From Paulinella micropora (Eukaryota > Cercozoa > Imbricatea > Euglyphida), in the NCBI GenBank assembly GCA_009731375.1, contig BJOX01000059.1:918124-950029 (forward strand): 31,906 nucleotides of DNA. Direction: 5' to 3'. Of this stretch, positions 11,535 to 23,314 are shown piece after piece. The stretch's first letter is position 1. Each line of letters begins with the position of its first letter. The notes beneath the pieces are model-generated. The model was not told the DNA's origin. It saw nothing but the letters and a program-made list of their open reading frames with translations, and did no database searches. Both the position numbers and the translations under genes were made by a program.

Positions 11535-11572
11535 ATATATAATATATATGTATATATAGTATATATATATAT

Positions 11573-11607
<35 letters not shown>

Positions 11608-11674
11608 GACATACACACATACATTAAGAAGATCATTCCAATTGCAAAACAGCCCAGCTATATATACATATATA

Positions 11675-11710
<36 letters not shown>

Positions 11711-11755
11711 TGTATGTATGTGTGTATGTATGTATGTATATATATATATGTAACA

Positions 11756-11794
<39 letters not shown>

Positions 11795-11900
11795 GTATGT
11801 ATGTATGTGTGCATGTATGTGTGTATGTATGTATGTATGTATGTGACATACATACATACATTGAGAAGATCATTGGACTCGTTAAACAGCCTAGCTTTGA
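11490..11900. repeat. (TA)n and (TGTA)n with two copies of a 55-bp core
   Basis: Cores at 11605-11660 and 11843-11897 share TGACATACA, then ACATT.AGAAGATCATT, AAACAGCC and AGCT. Between them lie TA and TGTA microsatellites. Confidence 0.9.
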
Positions 11901-11901
11901 A

Positions 11902-11902
<1 letters not shown>

Positions 11903-11973
<71 letters not shown>

Positions 11974-12033
11974 GTAGGTAGGTAGGTACGTAGGTAGGTA
12001 GGTAGGTTGGTACGTAGGTAGGTAGGTAGGTAG

Positions 12034-12116
<83 letters not shown>

Positions 12117-12117
12117 G
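11903..12117. repeat. (GATA)n with a (GGTA)n block
   Basis: Near-perfect GATA units. A GGTA block at about 11971-12032 contains ACGT and GGTT variants. Confidence 0.95.
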
Positions 12118-12623
12118 CAGACTTTTCTTCACTAACCGTTGAGATAGATATATAGATAGGTAGCTATATAGTTGAGATAACTAAAATACAGACCAACTAT
12201 TGGAAAGCCCCTTCCTCTACACCACTAATTCCTGGTTCCTGGCGCCACTTTCTGTGGTCTTTTTTTGCTTCCTAAAAAGCCTGGCCGGTGGTGCCACTTT
12301 TGCACCCAAGCCTGGCCTGTGGTGCCACTTTTTCACCCAGAACCCGTAAATCTGAGTGAAGTTTCTTGTCCTTAACCACAATGAGCGACGATTTCAAACT
12401 CATAGTTCTCAGCCGGTTCTGATCTTAGGGCGTGTGTAGTTGCTCATTTGAAAGCTCTCATCAAGAGCTTTCTAATGAGCCATGACACAGGTCGTAGATG
12501 CCAATATTGACTGAGATCGAAGCGCTTGAAGTCATTGTTCGTTGTGCTTAAGAAATAGGAACTTCTCGGGGTGGAGTAGAATGAATCTTACCGTTACAGT
12601 CTTTACTGATCAGGACATGCTGG
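12118..12623. other. Unique island with a short tandem repeat and a hairpin
   Basis: Two 31-bp units at 12279-12309 and 12310-12340 (GCCTGGCC..TGGTGCCACTT). A hairpin at 12442-12480 has 17-bp arms (16 of 17 paired) and a 5-base loop. No open frame of note. A 10-N gap follows at 12624-12633. Confidence 0.6.
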
Positions 12624-12633
12624 NNNNNNNNNN

Positions 12634-13053
<420 letters not shown>

Positions 13054-13090
13054 TGTTTATTCGTCGAATGATGGCTTCAGCATTGTTGCA

Positions 13091-13294
13091 AGGTCGGGTG
13101 AAAAAAATTTCGGCCGCCTCACCTTTCGGCCAACCGTAAATACGGGGAATTTTGGGCTAAACTTTTTATTTGTGGACAACAATGTACCGTAATTAACGGC
13201 TGGCCGAAATTCTTCACAACTTTGAAAATAACAAATGTACCGTTGTTACGGGATAATTTGTTCTGGTCGAAAATTTTTCACTAGTCCTTTGTAT
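13091..13294. repeat. Interspersed repeat family D, copy 3
   Basis: About 204 bp matching copies 1 and 2 end to end, with small indels in its A- and T-runs. It sits between a GATA array on the left and, about 60 bp further right, a CATA array. As with the other copies, its two flanking microsatellites differ. Confidence 0.75.
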
Positions 13295-13640
<346 letters not shown>

Positions 13641-13669
13641 TTTACGTTGGGACAGGCAGATAGCAGATG

Positions 13670-14760
<1,091 letters not shown>

Positions 14761-15353
14761 AGACATATTGTTGTATCGATTCGATTAACAGGCAGAACGA
14801 TAAGGTATTACATACATACATACAGACATACATACATACACATACATACATACATACATACATACATACGTACAGACATACATACATGCATATATACATA
14901 CATACATACATACATACATACTTATATACAAAACATAAGGACATTTAACGTGCAAAGAAAGTTGGGCTTTTCTTTGCAAGTTGAATGTCCTTATGTATGT
15001 ATATATGTATGTATGTATGTAATGTAATGTAATGTAATGAAATGTAATGTAATGTAATGTAATGTAATGTAATGTAATGTAATGTAATGTTATGTTATGT
15101 TTTGTTATATTTTGTTATGTTTTGTTATGTTTTGTTATGTTATGTTATGTTATGTTATGTTGTTTGTTTGTTTGATTGTATGTATGTATGTATGTATTTA
15201 TGTATGTATGTATGTATGTATGCATGTATGTACGTATGTACGTATGTATGTATGTTTGTATGTATGTATGTTTGTATGTATGTATGTATGTTGATGGTAG
15301 ACTGACTCATAGAACGTATCAACGGAACGAGGTGATTGGAGATGCAGTGGTAT

Positions 15354-17065
15354 CATAAACCAAGACAAGACAAGACAAGACAAGACAAGACCAAGACAAG
15401 ACAAGACAAAACCAATACAAGACAAGACAAGACAAGACAAAGACAAGACAAAGACAAGACAAGACAAAACAAGACAAGACAAGACAAATACAAGACAAGA
15501 CAAGACAAGACAAGACAAATACAAGACAAGACAAGACAAGACAAGACAAGACCAAGACAAGACCAAGACAAGACAAGACAAGACAAGACAAGACAAGACA
15601 CAAGACAAGACAAGACAAGACAAGACAAATACAAGACAAGACAAGACAAGACAAAAACAAGACAAGACAAGACCAAGACAAGACAAGACAAGACAAGACA
15701 AGACAAGACAAGACAAGTCAAGACAAGACAAGACAAGACAAGACAATACAATACAACACAATACAATGCAATACAATACAATACAATATAATACAATACA
15801 ATACAAGGTAAGACAAGACAAGACAAGACAAGACAAGACGAGATAAGACAAGACAAGACAAGACAATACAATACGATACGATACAATACAATACAATACA
15901 ATACAATACATTACAATACATTACAGCAAAATACAATACGATAGAATACGAGACAATACAAATACAATACAAATACAATACAAATACAATACAAATACAA
16001 TACAAATACAATACAAATACAATACAAATACAATACAAATACAATACAAATACAATACAAATACAATACAATACAATACAATACAATACTATACATATAC
16101 AATACAATACAATACAATACAATACAATACAATACAATACAATACAATACAATACAATACAATACAATACAAGACACTACAAGACACTACAAGACACTAC
16201 AAGACAATACAATACAATATAATACAATACAATAGAATGCAATACAATACAATACAAGACAAGACAAGACAAGACAAGACAATACACTACACTACAATAC
16301 AATACAATACAATACAATACAATACAATACAATACAATACAAGACAAGACAAGACAAGACAAGACAATACAATACAAGACAAGACAAGACAAGACAATAC
16401 AATACAAGACATTACAAGACAATACAATACAATACAAGACAATACAAGACAATACAATACAATACAATACAATACAGTACAATACACTACAATACAAGAC
16501 AACACAAGACAATACAATACATATACAATACAATACATTACAATACAATACAATACAATACAATATAATACAATACAAGACAATACAAGACAATACAAGA
16601 CATATACGATACAATACAATACGATACAATACAATACAATACACTACAAGACAATACACTACAAGACAATACAATACAAGACAATACAATACAAGACAAT
16701 ACAATACAATACAATACAATACAATACAATACAAGACAATACAAGACAATACAATACAATACAAGACAATACAAGACAAGACAATACAAGACAATACAAG
16801 ACAATACAATACAATACGATACACTACAATACAATACAATACAATACAATACAATACAATACAAGACAAGACAAGACAAGACAATACAATATAATACAAT
16901 ACAATACAATACAATACAATACGATACAATACAATACACTACACTACAATACAATACAATACAATACAATACAATGCAATACAATGCAATACAATACAAT
17001 ACAATACAATACAATACAATACAATACTACAATACAATACAATACAATACAATACAATACTAAGC
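15354..17065. repeat. 1.7-kb (ACAAG)n/(ACAAT)n pentanucleotide array
   Basis: Five-base periodicity throughout. ACAAG dominates to about 15740. ACAAT and mixed blocks follow, including an 11-base period (ATACAAATACA type) at about 15957-16070 and CACTA insertions. Long open frames on both strands reflect stop-free repeat units only. Confidence 0.95.
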
Positions 17066-17115
17066 GTCTGCGATGTGTATGTTTATGTATGTTCTGTATG
17101 TTATGTATGTTATGC

Positions 17116-17182
<67 letters not shown>

Positions 17183-17202
17183 GTGTCACATCGGTTGTAT
17201 AA

Positions 17203-17248
<46 letters not shown>

Positions 17249-17310
17249 CCTTTGACGTGTTTTATTTTTGGGACATGAGTAACATCACTAGCAACTGGTC
17301 CAACATACAT
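17066..17310. repeat. TGTA, TA and GT microsatellites
   Basis: (TA)n at about 17118-17157, (GT)n at 17158-17182 and (TA)n at about 17205-17245. About 65 bp of ordinary sequence follows. Confidence 0.9.
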
Positions 17311-17460
17311 TATCGGTCACCTCCACAAAATGTGGTCAGGTTACCGATAGAACTACAAAATGCGGCGCGCCAAATTTGACGTGTTTTGCGGGCTCGCCGG
17401 CCCGGCTCCGGCTCGCCCGCAAAACACGTCAAATTTGTGGCTAGCCGCATAATATACTAT
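17311..17460. repeat. GC-rich double-hairpin repeat family E, copy 2
   Basis: Hairpin 1 (17311-17349) pairs TATCGGTCACCT with AGGTTACCGATA (11 of 12) and CCACA with TGTGG. Hairpin 2 has perfect 23-bp arms at 17371-17393 and 17415-17437 around a 21-base GC-rich loop. The pairing extends outward, with gaps, to ATGCGGC and GCCGCAT. This copy is less decayed than copy 1 (3268-3416). The class is unknown. Confidence 0.8.
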
Positions 17461-17867
17461 TACTGACCTGATACATATATTTATATGATTTACAATCTAA
17501 CTTCAATACATATACAAATTTATGTATGTATCTGTGAGTGGATGTGCGTGTGTGGTGTGGTGTAGTGTATGTATGTCATGTATGTATGTAATGTATGTTA
17601 ATGTATGTATGTTAATGTATGTATGTAATGTATGTAATGTATGTATGCAATGGTAGGTGAGTGATTTATGCTCCGGGTTGTCGTTGATGTATGTATGTAA
17701 TGTATGTATGTAATGTATGTATGTAATGTATGTATGTAATGTATGTATGTAATGTATGCAATGTATGTATGTAATGGTAGGTGAGTGATTTATGCTCCGG
17801 GTTGTCGTTGAGGAGTTGTGTGGACATTGTGATTTTTAACCCGCCTTATGTCCCGACTTTATCCGAG
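17461..17867. repeat. (ATGT)n/(AATGT)n with a 124-bp higher-order duplication
   Basis: A 39-bp island beginning AATGGTAGGTGAGTGATTTA occurs at 17649-17687 and 17773-17811. The ATGT/AATGT array lies around and between the two. Confidence 0.85.
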
Positions 17868-17897
17868 GTCGTTGTTGTTGTTGTTGTTGTTGTTGTT

Positions 17898-17983
<86 letters not shown>

Positions 17984-18063
17984 TGTAGTTGTAGTTGTTG
18001 TTGTTGTTGTTGTTGTTGTTGTCGTTGTTGTTGTTGTTATTGTTGTCGTCGTTGTCGTCGTCG

Positions 18064-18146
<83 letters not shown>

Positions 18147-18151
18147 GATGA

Positions 18152-18196
<45 letters not shown>

Positions 18197-18285
18197 CGTT
18201 CTTTTTGTCGTTGTTGTTGTCGTCGTCGTCGTCGTCGTTGTTGTTGTTGTTGTTCTTGTCGTCGTCGTCGTCGTCGTCGTCGTCG

Positions 18286-18322
<37 letters not shown>

Positions 18323-18330
18323 AGTTGTTG
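17868..18330. repeat. (TTG)n/(TAG)n/(TCG)n triplet array
   Basis: Triplet units TTG, with a TAG block at about 17899-17981 and TCG blocks near 18045, 18218 and 18258. The poly-Val, poly-Leu and poly-Thr frames are artefacts. Confidence 0.95.
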
Positions 18331-18662
18331 TCGTTATTGCCCTTACCCGTTGTCTATGTGGTTGTTGTTGTTCTTGATGATGATGCTGATGTTGTTGTTG
18401 TTGTTGTTCTTCTTCTTCTTCTTCTTCTTCTTCTTCTTCTTCTCCTTCTTCTCCTTCTTCTCCTTCTTCGTCTCCTTCTTCTTCTTCTTCTTCTTCTTCT
18501 TCTTCTTCTTCTTCTTCTTCTGCTGCTGCTTCTTCTTCTTCTTCTTCTTCTTCTCCTTCTCCTTCTCCTTCTCCTTCTCCTTCTCCTTCTTCTTCTTCTT
18601 CTTCTTCTCCTTCTTCTTCTTCTTCTTCTTCTTCTTCTTCTTCTTCTCCTTCTTCTCCTTCT
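18331..18662. repeat. TTG then (TTC)n triplet array up to a gap
   Basis: TTG/GAT units precede a TTC array with TCC and TGC variants that starts at about 18408 and runs into the 493-N gap. Long TTC/GAA tracts can form triplex structures, which may explain the gap. Confidence 0.95.
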
Positions 18663-19155
18663 NNNNNNNNNNNNNNNNNNNNNNNNNNNNNNNNNNNNNN
18701 NNNNNNNNNNNNNNNNNNNNNNNNNNNNNNNNNNNNNNNNNNNNNNNNNNNNNNNNNNNNNNNNNNNNNNNNNNNNNNNNNNNNNNNNNNNNNNNNNNNN
18801 NNNNNNNNNNNNNNNNNNNNNNNNNNNNNNNNNNNNNNNNNNNNNNNNNNNNNNNNNNNNNNNNNNNNNNNNNNNNNNNNNNNNNNNNNNNNNNNNNNNN
18901 NNNNNNNNNNNNNNNNNNNNNNNNNNNNNNNNNNNNNNNNNNNNNNNNNNNNNNNNNNNNNNNNNNNNNNNNNNNNNNNNNNNNNNNNNNNNNNNNNNNN
19001 NNNNNNNNNNNNNNNNNNNNNNNNNNNNNNNNNNNNNNNNNNNNNNNNNNNNNNNNNNNNNNNNNNNNNNNNNNNNNNNNNNNNNNNNNNNNNNNNNNNN
19101 NNNNNNNNNNNNNNNNNNNNNNNNNNNNNNNNNNNNNNNNNNNNNNNNNNNNNNN
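18663..19155. other. Assembly gap, 493 N
   Basis: Undetermined bases between the TTC array and a SINE 3' part. The missing 5' part of that SINE should lie here. Confidence 0.99.
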
Positions 19156-19240
19156 TATCGTCAATTCTTCGTACTCCCCTCACGGGTGAGACGATGGAGG
19201 CGCATGTGCAGAAATGCATCAGCCATTGACAGAGAAGCAC
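19156..19240 (+). mobile_element. tRNA-derived SINE copy 2, 3' part only
   Basis: 85 bp that appear identical to the 3' end of SINE copy 4, including the CTCACGGGTGAG hairpin and ATGGAGGCGCATGTGCAG. The tRNA head and middle are lost in the gap. Confidence 0.85.
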
Positions 19241-19285
19241 TATTACTATTACTATTACTATTATTATTAGTATTATTATTACTAT

Positions 19286-19316
<31 letters not shown>

Positions 19317-19340
19317 ATTATTATCATTATTATCATTATC

Positions 19341-19414
<74 letters not shown>

Positions 19415-19444
19415 CATCATTATTATCATCATCATCATTATTAC

Positions 19445-19480
<36 letters not shown>

Positions 19481-19505
19481 CATGATTATTATTATTATCA
19501 TTATA

Positions 19506-19592
<87 letters not shown>

Positions 19593-19595
19593 GTT
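19241..19595 (+). repeat. (ATT)n tract, tail of SINE copy 2
   Basis: About 355 bp of TAT/ATT with ATC and ACT variants, starting directly after the SINE 3' end. Confidence 0.95.
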
Positions 19596-19712
19596 ATTTT
19601 TTTCCCTGAAAGGTGTTGGAGAAGGGGGTGGGGTTTAAGGGGAGGGCGAAAATGAAAATTGTGTACCCCACCCCCACCCACCCACCCCCACCCACCATTT
19701 CCGCACCCCTGT
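19596..19712. other. G-run / C-run segment with a potential hairpin
   Basis: GGGGGTGGGG at 19624-19633 is complementary to CCCCACCCCC at 19666-19675. The G side has four G-runs (quadruplex-capable), and the C side at 19666-19694 has several C-runs (i-motif-capable). It joins the ATT tract to the 180-bp array. Confidence 0.7.
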
Positions 19713-20600
19713 CGGAATATATCATGGTTTGTCGGAACGAGGAGGAGTGTTCGGAGCTCATATTTGCAGGGTGGTTAGCCCCAGACTTGATCTTGATGCT
19801 GATACGTTTTTTTTAGAATTCACGCAAATATTTGCGTTAGGGCAGTGTCCTGAATGCCAAATTTTTTTCTTTTTTTTCGCACCCCAATCGGAATAAATCG
19901 TGGTTTGCGTGAACCAGGAGTTGGGAGCTCATATGGACAGGGTGGCTAGCCCCAGACTCGTTCTTGTTGCTGATAAAATTTCTTTGGAATTCACGCAAAT
20001 ATTTGCGTTAGGGGGGTGTCCTGAATGCGAAAATTCCTTGTTTTTTGGCCTTTTTTTGCACCCCCCATCGGAATAAATCATGGTTTGTGGGAACGAGGAG
20101 GAGTTGGGAGCTCATATTGGCAGGGTGGTTAGCCCCAGACTCGATCTTGATGGCGATATAGTTTTTTTGGAATTCACGCAAATATTTGCGTTAGGGGAGT
20201 GTCTTGAATGCCAAATTTCCTTGTTTGTTTGGCCTTTTTTGCACCCCCATCGGAATAAATCATGGTTTGTGATAACCAGGAGGAGTTGGGAGCTCATATT
20301 GACAGGGTGGTTAGCTTCAGACTCGATCTTGATGCTGGTATAATTTTTTTGGAATTCACGCAAATATTTGCGTTAGGGAGTGTCTTGAATGCCAAATTTC
20401 CTTGTTTTTTAGGCCTTTTTTTGCACCCCCCATCGGAATAAATCATGGTTTGTGGGAACCAGGAGGAGTTGGATGCTCATATTGGCAGGGTGGCTAGCCC
20501 CAGACTCGATCTTGATGCTGGTATAATTTTTTTGGAATTCACGCAAATATTTGCGTTAGGGTAGTGTCCTGAATGCCAAAATTCTTTGTTTTTTAGCAGT
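19713..20600. repeat. Five tandem copies of a ~180-bp satellite-like unit
   Basis: Units start with CGGAAT at 19713, 19889, 20069, 20251 and 20434, giving periods of 176, 180, 182 and 183 bp. Each carries GGTTTG, GAGCTCATAT (GATGCTCATAT in the last), an AGGGTGG.TAGC stretch, CAGACT.G..CTTG and the 16-bp perfect palindrome ACGCAAATATTTGCGT, then a T-run and C-run. Length differences come from homopolymer runs, so open frames are not conserved between units. Confidence 0.9.
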
Positions 20601-21100
20601 ACTTGCCGGTGCCTCCGGCAATCGAACGTACCCTGTCGACGGGGCAGGGCGGGTCCGGGGGGCCCTCCCCCCGGGATCCCCAGCCCGGCGATTGTACGTA
20701 CCCGTTCTGGTCGCGGGTGGCACCTACACCTGAAAATTGAGGTTTTTTTGCCACCAGGCGCCCTTTGCAGCACCTCCGGCAATTCAACGTACCCTGTCGA
20801 AGGGAAAGGGCGGGTCCGGGGGAGCCCTGCAATTGCACGTACCCGCTCTGGTCGCGGGTGGCACCCACACCTGAAAATGAGGTTTTTTGCCACCAGGCGC
20901 CCTTTGCGGCACCTCCGGCAGTTCAACGTACCCTGTCGAAGGGAAAGGTGGGGTCCGGGGGAGCCCTGCGATTGTACGTACCCGTTCTGGTCGCGGGTGG
21001 CACCCACACCTGAAAGTGAGGTTTTTTGCCACCAGGGGCCCTTTGCGGCACCTCCGGCAGTTCAACGTACCCTGTCGAAGGGAAAGGGGGCGGGAGGGGA
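20601..21100. repeat. GC-rich tandem array, 139-bp unit, about 3.3 copies
   Basis: CCTCCGGCA landmarks at 20611, 20772, 20911 and 21050 give periods of 161, 139 and 139 bp. Units contain GTACCCTGTCGA, a GGGTCCGGGG run, TACGTACCCG or CACGTACCCG, TGGTCGCGGGTGGCACC and TTTTGCCACCAGG. 139 is not a multiple of three, so frames differ between units and the array is not coding. It lies about 1.2 kb upstream of LINE ORF1 and could be part of a 5' UTR, but this is unproven. Confidence 0.85.
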
Positions 21101-21126
21101 GGGGGGGGGGGGGGGGGGGCGGGGCC
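21101..21126. repeat. G-run at a gap edge
   Basis: A long G homopolymer ending in CGGGGCC, directly followed by the gap at 21127-21362 (236 N). It probably caused the assembly to stop. Confidence 0.9.
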
Positions 21127-21362
21127 NNNNNNNNNNNNNNNNNNNNNNNNNNNNNNNNNNNNNNNNNNNNNNNNNNNNNNNNNNNNNNNNNNNNNNNNNN
21201 NNNNNNNNNNNNNNNNNNNNNNNNNNNNNNNNNNNNNNNNNNNNNNNNNNNNNNNNNNNNNNNNNNNNNNNNNNNNNNNNNNNNNNNNNNNNNNNNNNNN
21301 NNNNNNNNNNNNNNNNNNNNNNNNNNNNNNNNNNNNNNNNNNNNNNNNNNNNNNNNNNNNNN
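21127..21362. other. Assembly gap, 236 N
   Basis: Undetermined bases between the 139-bp array and the region upstream of the LINE. Confidence 0.99.
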
Positions 21363-21573
21363 GGAGGGCGGTCACCGGGATATGCGCAACTCTCAACTGG
21401 GCATTTACTCGGTAGGGGTTCGGCCAGGCAGCTTGTGGGTTTGTCTGTTGGATTGTTGGTTGGCTCGTTTTTCTTGGCTGTTGGTTTGGGTCTGGTTTCC
21501 TGGTTAGCCCATTTTCGCCGAATTTCCTGCTGAGTAAATGCCTGGGGGCTTCCAGTTCCGGTTTGGTGATCTT

Positions 21574-21656
21574 GTTGAGGTGAGCATTCGGAGGAAACAG
21601 TACCNNNNNNNNNNCGGTACTGTTTCGTACTGTTTCCTCCGAATGCTCACCTCAAC
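21574..21656. repeat. Perfect 30-bp inverted repeat around a 10-N gap
   Basis: Arms at 21574-21603 and 21627-21656 are exact complements. They flank the gap (21605-21614) and a short TACTGTTTCG duplication. This is either a real hairpin that blocked sequencing or a fold-over assembly join. Confidence 0.85.
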
Positions 21657-21666
21657 GAGATGGGTT

Positions 21667-21754
21667 GAAGATAGGATTCACATTGAGCCGAGATGGGGCC
21701 GAGTTGACCTGTTCCAACTCGGCTCCATTTCGGCTTCATGTTAATCCTATCTTC
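21667..21754. repeat. Imperfect 40-bp-arm hairpin upstream of the LINE
   Basis: Arms at 21667-21706 and 21715-21754 pair at 35 of 40 positions with an 8-base loop. The arms begin GAAGATAGGATT and contain GCCGAGTTG. Several mismatches are A/G changes that leave G-T pairs, as expected of a stem kept as RNA, though decay by transition would look the same. Confidence 0.8.
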
Positions 21755-22330
21755 ATCCTATCTGGGTTTTGTCTCCTCCCTATCTTCGCTTCTTCGGGGT
21801 TGCCTAACTGGAACACATGATGAGCGCACGTTGGAGAGGGGCTTCAGTCGGTCCCAATGCCTTGCCAGTGCCTTGCTGCGTTGCCGTGCCTTGCCCCATG
21901 CATTCACACCCTCCACCGTTGCATTTCTAACTGAGCAGCTTCGGCTGGGATTACTATACTTGTCTGTAAGACCCTATAGGTACCGCTAGGTTCGCGCCTT
22001 CTATACCCACGTGGGGGAAGGAGTTTCAGCGGCACGCCGTCCGATCTGGCTCCACTCGGGGACACCCGTACCTCATGATGTGTATTGTTAGGAGCAGCTG
22101 AAAGTCCATAAGGCATGAGAGTAGAGGCGTTGGCGATGCGATGGAGAGTGTGTGTAGTGCGTGAGGCAGGTTCTGGCGACGCTGGGGGTGCTGGCGGGCG
22201 CCGAAGGGCACGAAGCGACGCGGCAGCGTCCAGTGACACCGGCGGAAATGCGTGTAGTGTGTGTTGCAGATACCGCCGATGCTATTTGCATGGACGGGCG
22301 CTTTCCTCGGCGTAAAGAGGCGCGGCGGTG
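21755..22330 (+). other. Leader region upstream of LINE ORF1
   Basis: About 575 bp without a convincing open frame of its own. Short minus-strand frames (21904-22364) overlap each other and look like shadows of GC-rich DNA. An in-frame stop, TAA at 22313-22315, lies 15 bases before the ORF1 ATG. I infer 5' UTR and promoter, but see no recognisable promoter motif. Confidence 0.5.
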
Positions 22331-23314
22331 ATGGCCAGCGACATTGGCCGTCTACTACTCTCAATGGATTACAAATACGCGAAGCACGGAGCTACCACTG
22401 TGGCCCTTATGGGACAAGGTAGAATCGCCGAAGACCTGGACAATCCCCGTGGGAATGCCTCTTCGACGGGCTCTGGCCCGATGTCCCAGGATGGGAGGAT
22501 GAGGGCTCGCGTATATGACGGAATTCCTGAACCACGTGGAGAGGCTATCTTAGCTGCGCCTCATCCTTCCTCCCCAAACCTGGCACACGGGTCGGCGCTT
22601 CAACATAAGGCGAGCGGCGCTATATGGCAGATGGCACCGCCGCCTCGACGGTACCGGCGGGTAGATCGGTACGACAAGGACGGGCGTAATCTGATTGTCT
22701 GGGGGCTCTCAGAACGCGCCAATCTACAGGAGATCGCCTCCAAAATGAGCGGTCTTGGTCTGGTGGTCCCGGTAATGGAGTGGCAAGGCCAGCGAATGTC
22801 TCGTCACCTGGAGCTGGTCTACGAGGACGATGACAGCAGGCAGACGGCGTTGCAGCAACTCAAACATCTCAAATTCTTCGGCAGAGGGGTCAATGTGGCC
22901 CTTGGGCGCAGGTTCAGGGACAGGGAACGTGTCCGAAGGCTTATTCGCATCCATCTGCGTGGGGAAGCGGCGGTCCGGAAGGAGGAAGCTGCGACGGGAT
23001 ATCGCGTCTTGCCTCTGCATGAAGAATGTGTTGGTGATGTGCGGGTGGTGTCTTCGGAATTGGCTGCCGATGCACCTAAGTGTGTGTCTGAGTGTGCTGA
23101 TGTGCATGTGGTGCCCTGCATTCGGCGGCCAGTGCAGTGGGGGACCAACCTGCGCAAGCACCTGCAGAGGGGGGCAGCACGAGGGCGGAAGCCAAGCGCG
23201 GCCGTCGGGTCCGGAAACGAGCCAAGAAGCACCGCTCCAAGCAGTTCGATACCGGCTTCAAGCTACTCGTCGCGAGTCACAACTGGCAGGGTAAAACGGG
23301 ATACGACAACGTAG
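22331..23314 (+). CDS. LINE ORF1 protein with RRM-like domain
   Basis: 327 codons. The start ATG at 22331 has G at -3 and +4, and an in-frame TAA lies just upstream. Residues about 119-192 read like an RNA-recognition motif: a first strand NLIVWGLSE (119-128 region), a helix, a strand RHLELVYEDDD (158-168), the helix TALQQLKHL and a last strand RGVNVALG. A basic stretch RRFRDRERVRRLIRIHLR (193-210) follows. The N-terminal 110 residues and the C-terminal 60 (Ser/Thr/Arg-rich) look disordered. ORF1 proteins of LINEs bind the element RNA and form the ribonucleoprotein used in retrotransposition; that role is inferred from family knowledge. I see no CCHC knuckle here. The 3' end overlaps ORF2 by about 180-210 bases in a different frame. 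Confidence 0.8.
   Translation: MASDIGRLLLSMDYKYAKHGATTVALMGQGRIAEDLDNPRGNASSTGSGPMSQDGRMRARVYDGIPEPRGEAILAAPHPSSPNLAHGSALQHKASGAIWQMAPPPRRYRRVDRYDKDGRNLIVWGLSERANLQEIASKMSGLGLVVPVMEWQGQRMSRHLELVYEDDDSRQTALQQLKHLKFFGRGVNVALGRRFRDRERVRRLIRIHLRGEAAVRKEEAATGYRVLPLHEECVGDVRVVSSELAADAPKCVSECADVHVVPCIRRPVQWGTNLRKHLQRGAARGRKPSAAVGSGNEPRSTAPSSSIPASSYSSRVTTGRVKRDTTT

Noticed and set aside
15198-17202. Long frames in the ACAAG/ACAAT array on both strands
   Set aside because: Five-base repeats without stops give simultaneous open frames; no gene-like composition.
17846-19681. 611-codon minus-strand frame rich in Thr, Glu and Ile
   Set aside because: It crosses a 493-N gap and consists of TTG, TTC and ATT triplet arrays. 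Stop-free triplets explain it.
20477-21065. Proline/arginine-rich frames in the 139-bp array
   Set aside because: The unit length is not a multiple of three, so each copy is read in a different frame. Both strands are open only because of high GC content.
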